From Deltaproteobacteria bacterium (lineage in GTDB: Bacteria > Desulfobacterota > Desulfuromonadia > Desulfuromonadales > Geopsychrobacteraceae), in NCBI GenBank assembly GCA_009993495.1, contig JAACTI010000056.1, positions 1-10,867 on the forward strand: DNA of 10,867 nt, read 5' to 3'. The translations under genes were made by a program, and so were the position numbers. Of the stretch, positions 1 to 4,342 are shown in pieces. Below the pieces are notes generated by a model. The model did not search any database, was not told where the DNA came from, and was given only the letters and a program-made list of their open reading frames with translations. The number at the start of each line of letters is the position of its first letter. The stretch's first letter is position 1.

Positions 1-1
1 A

Positions 2-1045
2 ACCGTAGACATTGAGCTTGTGGTCACCTAAATGGCTGGCGGCAATCACCAAATACTGGATTTTAAAATCCTTGTCGACGTAACGCTGGAAATATTCCAT
101 GTTCTGGTTATCAATATAGAGTGCCGAGGGCAGGTAGAGGCTGCCGGGAGCATTGCTGTAGGTACCGAAAAACAGCAACAGATCGGTGCTTTCCTCGGAA
201 AAAATCTGCACATTTTCAAACGAGGCATCGACCACGTAGAGTAAATCGCCACTGGGCGACAAATCGAGGCCCTTGGGGCGGCCAAAGCCGCCGAGGGTTG
301 CACCGGGATAGCCGTATTCCTTAACATACTCCCCTTCGCTCGTCAGCTTTTGAATGCGAAAGTTAAAGGAATCGTTGACATACAGGTTGCCCTGCTTGTC
401 GATGCGAATGTGGGTCGGCCGATCAAACTCGCCGGGGCCGGTGCCGCGCTTGCCGATATTTTTAATCAGTTTGCCGCTGTTTTTATCCAGCACCGCCACC
501 AGATGCCGGGGAAAATCCACCACATATAAGCGCTCTTTAAAAACGGCAACGTCAAGCGGGCGCTCAAACTGACCCGGTTCGCCATAGGCGCGGACAAATT
601 TGTCCGCGGCGTCGTACCTCACCACCTGTTTGCGCTCACCGTCGGTGACATATTTCTCGCCACTGGCCGTTATATGCATACCAAAAGGCTCTTTTAAGGC
701 TCCTTCGCGCTGATCTTTCAAAAAATCGATCTCTTGTTTTTCCAGATCAACGATCATCAGGGTTTTAAAGGTGCGATCCGAGACGTACCATTTGCCCTTG
801 ACACTGCCGATATCGTGACCGCGGGCGATCCTTTTGCTCTGTTGCTCTTTGCCGATAAAGCTGCCCAGGGCGCTGGTTTTTTTGCCCAGATCTTCCTCGC
901 TGGTGATCGAGGTCAAAAACTGCAGGCGGGGTTGTTGCGGCAAGGCCGGATAAAAAACCGTGGGGCCTTTAACGTTGGTCGGCGCACAGGCGTTCAGCAG
1001 GGTTAACACCAGCAGAACAGAGAGCAGGGAAAGCATAGATCGCAT
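2..1045 (-). CDS. NHL / six-bladed beta-propeller lipoprotein, 3' end beyond window
   Basis: This open frame runs from an ATG at 1045 off the left edge; 348 residues are visible and no stop is reached. The start is supported by AAGGAG (1052-1057) six bases upstream. Residues 4-19 are a hydrophobic signal and LNAC at 17-20 is a lipobox, so Cys20 should be lipidated and the protein membrane-anchored outside the cytoplasm. The rest contains repeated NHL-like blades: a 'G.F.RP..' loop, then a 'D..GNLYV.D..N.RIQ' strand pair (clearest at about residues 201-235 and 253-283, weaker at 118-145 and 158-188). Such propellers have no enzymatic motif and usually act as binding scaffolds. Lipoproteins of this type recur beside outer-surface cytochromes in Geobacter-like genomes (recalled, not checked). 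The last visible residues (HKLNVYG) look close to a natural C-terminus. It lies 68 bp after the undecaheme cytochrome on the same strand and is probably co-transcribed with it. Its precise role is unknown. Confidence 0.88.
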   Translation of the reverse strand, partial: MRSMLSLLSVLLVLTLLNACAPTNVKGPTVFYPALPQQPRLQFLTSITSEEDLGKKTSALGSFIGKEQQSKRIARGHDIGSVKGKWYVSDRTFKTLMIVDLEKQEIDFLKDQREGALKEPFGMHITASGEKYVTDGERKQVVRYDAADKFVRAYGEPGQFERPLDVAVFKERLYVVDFPRHLVAVLDKNSGKLIKNIGKRGTGPGEFDRPTHIRIDKQGNLYVNDSFNFRIQKLTSEGEYVKEYGYPGATLGGFGRPKGLDLSPSGDLLYVVDASFENVQIFSEESTDLLLFFGTYSNAPGSLYLPSALYIDNQNMEYFQRYVDKDFKIQYLVIAASHLGDHKLNVYG

Positions 1046-1113
1046 AAAGAACTCCTTGGGGTTTGAACGATTATCAACACGCAGGCGCAACCGGGGGCCG
1101 CGCCATTTCCACA

Positions 1114-2238
1114 TTATTTTGCCTCAAGCAGCTGCTCGGCAGTGGCGTCTTCTCCCTGGCGCGGGCTGACCCGCAAGGGATTGTTCACCGGAGCCAGCCG
1201 GTCGTAACTGACCTTGGTGTGACAGCTGGTTGAGCAATTGCCGCCATTCTCGGTGGTGGTATAGCTGATCCCCAGGGTCACCTCACCAAAAGTCATGCCC
1301 GACTGAAGCAGATGCTCCTGATACGCGCCGTGCGGGCTGTGACAGATTCCGCAACTGCGCCCCTTGGTTTTATCGACATGGCGCTGATGCAGATTGAGGT
1401 TACCATTGCGAAAGGCCGTCGCATCGAGGGTGCGTGGTTCACTGAAGGCCGCGGGATCATGGCAGTTCAGGCACAGAGCATAGGCCTCTTCGCGGTAGGG
1501 TTGATAAAAGCCAAATGGGTAGGCGGCACTTAACAAACGCGGCTGCTCGGCGGCGTGGGGCCGGTGACAATCGCCACAATCGCCGGCAGCAAAGGGCGGA
1601 TGCAACTGGGCCTGCTCGTCTTCGAATAAGCGCTTGGTTGCCGGCAGTTTCTGCTGCTGCCCATCTTCCAGCTCTTTGTCATGACAGCGAAAGCACAACT
1701 CGGGCGGGGCGGCGCGCAGAAGTTTGGCCTGCTTCGCAGCGTGGGGATTATGACAGGCGCTGCACGCATTGGTCGTTACCGGGCCATGCACCGATTGGCC
1801 GCTAAAGGCATCGGCATCGTGGCAGTTCAGGCACAGCTCACCCTGGGGGGCGGTCAACAGGGCCGCGTGTTCGGACTGATGGGGATTATGGCAAAATAAA
1901 CAATCGCCCTCGACCACCGGTGGATGCTGATGGGCTGCGGCCAGGGGATCCTCGTGACACATCAGGCAGAGTTCGGCAATCGGTTCCGGGCGGTCGGCAA
2001 AGCCATGTTGCAGTGGATCATCCTGCTCATGACAGCTGATGCAGCCGTCGCCACCTTCGGTGGCCGGGTGCAAGACCTGTTGTTTTTCCATTTCATCATG
2101 GCACTCAAGGCAGCTTTGCCCCTCCTCCAGGGCAAAAACTTCACTCGCCACACACAGCGAGGGGGTACCCACGAGCAGTTCCGTGGACAAAAATCCACAC
2201 AGAAAGAGCACGCAAGCTGAAACCGGCAAATTTCTCAT
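1114..2238 (-). CDS. Secreted undecaheme c-type cytochrome (doubled-CXXCH type)
   Basis: 374 residues with an N-terminal hydrophobic signal, probably cleaved near residues 31-32. It carries ten CXXCH motifs, beginning at C43, 66, 91, 113, 136, 159, 182, 221, 256 and 296. An eleventh, atypical site at 335-340 reads CSTSCH, that is CX3CH. The first seven motifs are spaced very regularly, 22-25 residues apart. Several are extended to CHNPH, CHRPH or CHSPH, where the second His is the usual distal ligand in doubled-CXXCH cytochromes, so mostly bis-His low-spin hemes are expected. Hemes would be attached in the periplasm by the Ccm/Ccs system. The protein should carry electrons across the periplasm or at the outer membrane; no catalytic-site signature is seen. 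The ATG at 2238 has only a modest ribosome site (TAAGG, 2245-2249). It follows a terminator and a possible sigma-54 promoter, and precedes the NHL lipoprotein gene, suggesting a two-gene unit. The partner porin of a classical porin-cytochrome conduit is not in the window. Confidence 0.93.
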   Translation of the reverse strand: MRNLPVSACVLFLCGFLSTELLVGTPSLCVASEVFALEEGQSCLECHDEMEKQQVLHPATEGGDGCISCHEQDDPLQHGFADRPEPIAELCLMCHEDPLAAAHQHPPVVEGDCLFCHNPHQSEHAALLTAPQGELCLNCHDADAFSGQSVHGPVTTNACSACHNPHAAKQAKLLRAAPPELCFRCHDKELEDGQQQKLPATKRLFEDEQAQLHPPFAAGDCGDCHRPHAAEQPRLLSAAYPFGFYQPYREEAYALCLNCHDPAAFSEPRTLDATAFRNGNLNLHQRHVDKTKGRSCGICHSPHGAYQEHLLQSGMTFGEVTLGISYTTTENGGNCSTSCHTKVSYDRLAPVNNPLRVSPRQGEDATAEQLLEAK

Positions 2239-2261
2239 GGGGAACCTTACTGAGGGATCAA

Positions 2262-2277
2262 CGCAAAACGCAAGCCT
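2262..2277 (-). promoter_or_regulatory. Possible sigma-54 promoter for the undecaheme cytochrome
   Basis: On the minus strand this reads AGGCTTG-CGTT-TTGCG. It keeps the invariant GG-N10-GC spacing and matches most of TGGCACG-N4-TTGCW, but differs at several -24 positions. It sits just downstream of the terminator at 2293-2342. The predicted start would be near 2251, giving a short leader of about 13 bases that still contains the TAAGG ribosome site. No dyad activator site like those at 4129-4309 was seen nearby, which lowers confidence. Confidence 0.4.
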
Positions 2278-2292
2278 TATCCTACAAAATAA

Positions 2293-2342
2293 CTCCCTGC
2301 TAAAAAAGCCAGAGGCAAAGACCGGGCTTTTTTAGCAGGGAG
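2293..2342 (-). terminator. Strong intrinsic terminator, symmetric (could act on both strands)
   Basis: Perfect 18-bp inverted repeat: CTCCCTGCTAAAAAAGCC at 2293-2310 pairs with its exact complement at 2325-2342, around a 14-base loop. The inner A6-GCC...GGC-T6 part has the form of a Rho-independent terminator in either direction. It lies 19 bp beyond the stop of the second tetraheme cytochrome and should end that transcription unit. No plus-strand gene enters it from the other side. Confidence 0.8.
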
Positions 2343-2360
2343 GAAAAGCAAAAAACCATG

Positions 2361-3062
2361 CTACTTGTTATGGCAGGTCAGGCATAGGCGCGAGCCACCA
2401 CCCTGGCCATCCGTCTGTCCGGCGCGTAACAACAGGGTCCCGGGAATCGATTCCGACGAGTTATGCACATCGTGACAACTGGCGCACTGCACCTTGCCAT
2501 CTTCCAGGGTATCGGCAATCGTGCCGCCGCCTTGCCACACCGTGGTGGTCGGGTTGAGACCCGTATCGCCACCGCTGTAGGCAATGGAAATCGGGTGGGT
2601 GCCGCGCATGTCGAGGTCGCTGCCACTCATGGCCCGGGGGATGCGCTTGAGGTTACCGTAAGCCTCGCCGATAAGCAAAGCAGGATCGCCGGCATGGCCG
2701 TCGAAACTGTCGAGGGCGACGGTGCCATCGTGACAGCTGAGGCACAATTTGGAACTGCCGGTCGGAGCGCTGTCCACCGTGTTATTCAGGGTGGGGCTGA
2801 AGGTATTGTTGTACATTACGTAGGTGGCGCTGCTCAGCTCGTGGTTCCAGAGCAAACCGGCCTGGTAGGTGGTGCGCCCCTTGTCGTGGGGGGCGTGGCA
2901 AGGCTGGCAGATCTCGCGCTGGCTGGCCAGGCCGGGATACCAGTCCTGGGCGGAAAAATCGTGTGCGCTGCCGGTAATTCCCTGAGCGTTGCCGGCCCAG
3001 GCCGCAGCCGTAAGACCGACAACCAGCAGCAATGAGACACATAAACCGGTTGCATATTTCAT
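2361..3062 (-). CDS. Secreted tetraheme c-type cytochrome, second of a tandem pair
   Basis: 233 residues from the ATG at 3062. That start is preferred over one at 3074 because GGAGGG (3067-3072) lies four bases upstream of it and the 3074 ATG is fused to that ribosome site. A signal peptide probably ends after A23 (AWA). Four CXXCH motifs occur: CQPCH 52-56, CLSCH 107-111, CASCH 193-197 and CLTCH 227-231, the last almost at the C-terminus (CLTCHNK). Non-motif histidines shared with the upstream paralogue are H34, H59, H74, H123, H156 and H200, enough for bis-His ligation of all four hemes. It matches its neighbour through EIC..CHAPHDKGRT.Y, GLLWNH, LCLSCHDG, GTHP.SI and QC..CHDVH. The fold is that of small secreted tetraheme cytochromes found in metal-reducing bacteria. 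Whether it is a soluble carrier or a polymerising filament subunit cannot be decided from sequence. It is expressed as the second gene of the sigma-54 unit and ends at a strong terminator. Confidence 0.93.
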   Translation of the reverse strand: MKYATGLCVSLLLVVGLTAAAWAGNAQGITGSAHDFSAQDWYPGLASQREICQPCHAPHDKGRTTYQAGLLWNHELSSATYVMYNNTFSPTLNNTVDSAPTGSSKLCLSCHDGTVALDSFDGHAGDPALLIGEAYGNLKRIPRAMSGSDLDMRGTHPISIAYSGGDTGLNPTTTVWQGGGTIADTLEDGKVQCASCHDVHNSSESIPGTLLLRAGQTDGQGGGSRLCLTCHNK

Positions 3063-3066
3063 AAAA

Positions 3067-3072
3067 CCCTCC
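3067..3072 (-). promoter_or_regulatory. Ribosome binding site deciding the start of the second tetraheme gene
   Basis: GGAGGG on the minus strand lies four bases before the ATG at 3062. An upstream in-frame ATG (3074) lies directly against the Shine-Dalgarno sequence (ATGGAGGGTTTTATG) and would add four residues. The site clearly serves the downstream ATG, giving MKYATG as the N-terminus and a normal signal peptide. Confidence 0.8.
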
Positions 3073-3090
3073 ATGTTCCTGGCGCACCAA

Positions 3091-3127
3091 GCAAAGGGTG
3101 AGGGGCTTTTCGCTCCTCACCCTTTGC
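3091..3127 (-). terminator. Intercistronic hairpin between the tetraheme genes (weak terminator or RNA-stability element)
   Basis: GCAAAGGGTGAGG (3091-3103) pairs perfectly with 3115-3127. The stem can extend by three inner pairs (one G-U) to about 16 bp with a five-base loop. It lies 46 bp after the first tetraheme stop and about 20 bp before the ribosome site of the second. No T-tract follows on the minus strand, so it is unlikely to be a full terminator. A processing or mRNA-stabilising hairpin that sets the ratio of the two cytochromes is equally likely. Confidence 0.6.
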
Positions 3128-3173
3128 CGTGCTTCAACCGTTTCCGTCTTTAAGCGCCTGGGCGCTGCGGGAC

Positions 3174-3890
3174 TTATTTGTTATGGCAGGTCAGGCACAG
3201 CCCCGACGGGTTGCTGCTGCCATTAGCGGTACGCAGCAGGTGGGTGCCGGCAACCGACAGCTTGTCATGCACGTCGTGACAGGTCGAGCACTGCACTTTA
3301 TTACCCTGCAGGGTCGCGGCAACCGTGGTGCCATCGGCCCAGGTTGCAGTTGCCGGGTCAAGCAGACCGGCATCAGCGGTATCGTTGTAGGTGATGGAAA
3401 CCGGGTGGGTGCCCTGCAAGTCGGTATTGATCACCAGGCTGCCATTGGCCAAGTTACCGATTCCGCCATCAACCGAAGCAGGCGGGGTTGCGCCGGCATG
3501 GCTGTCGAAGGTGTCCAGGCCGACCGAACCATCATGGCAGGAGAGGCAGAGTTTGGTATTGCCACCAGGGGTGCCATCGGTCACACCATCAAGGGTTTCG
3601 CTGGCATACATGGTGTAGGCTTCTGTGGAAACCGCATGGTTCCACAACAGGCCGTTGGTGTAATTGGTGCGGCCCTTGTCATGGGGTGCGTGACAAACGC
3701 GGCAAATTTCACCCCGGTAGTTCCAGGTTTCATCGGTGATGGTGGCGCCAGGCTTGCCGTTTTTAATTGTCCCATCAGAAAAGTCATGGGGGCTGCCGGA
3801 AATCCCGGCGGCGGAACCATTGGCCAGGGCCAGGGAGACACCACCCAAGGTCAGGGCGGCTGCGAGTGCGACTACGAGAAACTTCTTCAT
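3174..3890 (-). CDS. Secreted tetraheme c-type cytochrome, first of a tandem pair
   Basis: 238 residues from the ATG at 3890, chosen because AGGAG (3899-3903) lies eight bases upstream; an in-frame ATG at 3911 has no ribosome site. MKKFLVVALAAALTL begins a signal peptide probably cleaved after A23 (ALA). Heme motifs are CRVCH 63-67, CLSCH 115-119, CSTCH 201-205 and CLTCH 232-236, with the same CLTCHNK ending as its downstream paralogue. H35, H70, H85, H131, H162 and H208 are conserved between the pair; H217 is private to this copy. Compared with the second copy it has a longer insert between the signal peptide and the first heme (about residues 38-58, absent or shorter there). It is the promoter-proximal gene of a predicted sigma-54 transcript with a leader of about 125 bases. 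It lies just downstream of a kinase and sigma-54 activator on the same strand, which suggests tight signal-dependent expression. It is likely secreted and functions in periplasmic or extracellular electron transfer. Confidence 0.93.
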   Translation of the reverse strand: MKKFLVVALAAALTLGGVSLALANGSAAGISGSPHDFSDGTIKNGKPGATITDETWNYRGEICRVCHAPHDKGRTNYTNGLLWNHAVSTEAYTMYASETLDGVTDGTPGGNTKLCLSCHDGSVGLDTFDSHAGATPPASVDGGIGNLANGSLVINTDLQGTHPVSITYNDTADAGLLDPATATWADGTTVAATLQGNKVQCSTCHDVHDKLSVAGTHLLRTANGSSNPSGLCLTCHNK

Positions 3891-4015
3891 GTGCTTTTCT
3901 CCTGTTTTCATTTGAGTTTACGGTCTCTTCACCCATTGAAGCAGACCAAGGTTGTGGGGTAACGCCAAGGCTTTGTGCTTATGTTCAAGCGTCTTCTGTG
4001 CCTTGGCTTGTCTGC
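3891..4015 (-). promoter_or_regulatory. Structured 5' leader of the tetraheme cytochrome mRNA
   Basis: From the predicted start (about 4015) to the ATG at 3890 the RNA is about 125 bases. Its first bases (GCAGAC, 4015-4010) pair with 3946-3941. Inside this, GCCAAGGC (4007-4000) pairs with 3971-3964. Innermost, GCTT (3990-3987) pairs with AAGC (3980-3977). The three nested stems form one long interrupted hairpin starting at the very 5' end, leaving the ribosome site free. The arrangement suggests protection of the 5' end or ligand or protein control. It did not match a GEMM (cyclic dinucleotide) riboswitch by eye. Confidence 0.5.
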
Positions 4016-4025
4016 TCCAGCATAA

Positions 4026-4041
4026 AGCAATGCTCGTGCCA
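4026..4041 (-). promoter_or_regulatory. Sigma-54 (RpoN) -24/-12 promoter of the tetraheme cytochrome unit
   Basis: The minus strand reads TGGCACG-AGCA-TTGCT, an exact match to the sigma-54 consensus TGGCACG-N4-TTGCW with GG-N10-GC spacing. The -12 C at 4027 places the start near 4015, which is also where a leader stem begins. It lies 136 bp upstream of the first tetraheme ATG and downstream of the three dyads proposed as activator sites. Sigma-54 promoters need an AAA+ activator, and one is encoded next door (5707-4343). Confidence 0.88.
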
Positions 4042-4102
4042 ACTTGCTTTAAAAAAATAAAAATAAATAATTACAGATATTTAGGTGAATTTTAAATTTT
4101 TT

Positions 4103-4127
4103 TGACTAAAAATAACCATTTTAGTCA
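4103..4127. repeat. Perfect 9-bp inverted repeat next to activator site 1
   Basis: TGACTAAAA (4103-4111) and TTTTAGTCA (4119-4127) are exact complements around a seven-base spacer. The repeat begins one base from dyad site 1, near -100 relative to the predicted start. No T-tract follows on the minus strand, so it is a poor terminator for the regulator gene. It could be an operator for another factor or a bend in the loop between activator and polymerase. Confidence 0.5.
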
Positions 4128-4128
4128 T

Positions 4129-4146
4129 CTGCGCAAATTTCGACAG
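4129..4146. promoter_or_regulatory. Activator dyad site 1
   Basis: CTGCGCAAATTTCGACAG. It shares AAATTTCGACAG with site 2 and has matching CTG/CAG ends around an AAATTT core. Its centre is about 122 bp upstream of the predicted sigma-54 start. It is the weakest of the three on its left half (CGC in place of TTC). Confidence 0.6.
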
Positions 4147-4207
4147 TGTCGGCAAGTGTGCAAGGCTAAGATGCTGTTTTACCGGGTTATTTTTTTAATG
4201 AGGAAAA

Positions 4208-4225
4208 CTGTTCAAATTTCGACAG
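4208..4225. promoter_or_regulatory. Activator dyad site 2
   Basis: CTGTTCAAATTTCGACAG is an 18-bp dyad, symmetric except for two central positions in each arm. Its centre is about 201 bp upstream of the predicted start, 79 bp from site 1. It is the best representative of the motif. Confidence 0.68.
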
Positions 4226-4291
4226 GGTGCGCAGGGAAGTGGCCGCGCAGGGTTGGGCGCTGCCAGTGCGCGCTTGCGCCCGCAGCTGCTG

Positions 4292-4309
4292 TTGTTCAAT
4301 TTTCGACAG
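4292..4309. promoter_or_regulatory. Activator dyad site 3
   Basis: TTGTTCAATTTTCGACAG differs from site 2 at two bases. Its centre is 84 bp from site 2 and about 285 bp upstream of the predicted start, 34 bp beyond the regulator's stop codon. Three spaced copies in a non-coding stretch upstream of a sigma-54 promoter is the usual arrangement of enhancer sites for NtrC-family activators. Confidence 0.65.
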
Positions 4310-4318
4310 GGGGCATGG

Positions 4319-4332
4319 CGTTTGGCCAAACG
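4319..4332. repeat. Perfect 14-bp palindrome after the regulator gene
   Basis: CGTTTGGCCAAACG is fully self-complementary with no spacer. It sits between the stop of the sigma-54 activator gene (4343) and dyad site 3. Without a loop it is a poor RNA hairpin, so if functional it is more likely a protein-binding site. Chance occurrence cannot be excluded. Confidence 0.4.
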
Positions 4333-4342
4333 GAGTTTTGGT

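Noticed and set aside
1084..1104. GGCGC/GCGCC hairpin between undecaheme cytochrome and NHL gene as terminator
   Set aside because: A 5-bp stem with no T-tract on the minus strand. More likely an incidental GC-rich palindrome within an operon.
2463..3962. Long plus-strand open frames (190 and 277 codons) opposite the tetraheme cytochromes
   Set aside because: They mirror the coding frame of the cytochromes, lack ribosome sites, and give proteins with no recognisable domains. They are by-products of GC-rich codon use on the other strand.
3891..4015. GEMM-type cyclic dinucleotide riboswitch in the leader
   Set aside because: The leader has an ACAAAGCC stretch and nested stems, but the paired GGCAAACC and GGGACGCAAAGCC blocks and the tetraloop-receptor arrangement are not present.
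4255..4281. GGGCGC...GCGCCC hairpin as terminator of the kinase/activator operon
   Set aside because: The stem is only 6 bp around 15 bases and no T-tract follows on the minus strand. The kinase-activator transcript could run through into the cytochrome genes, so no firm terminator is called.
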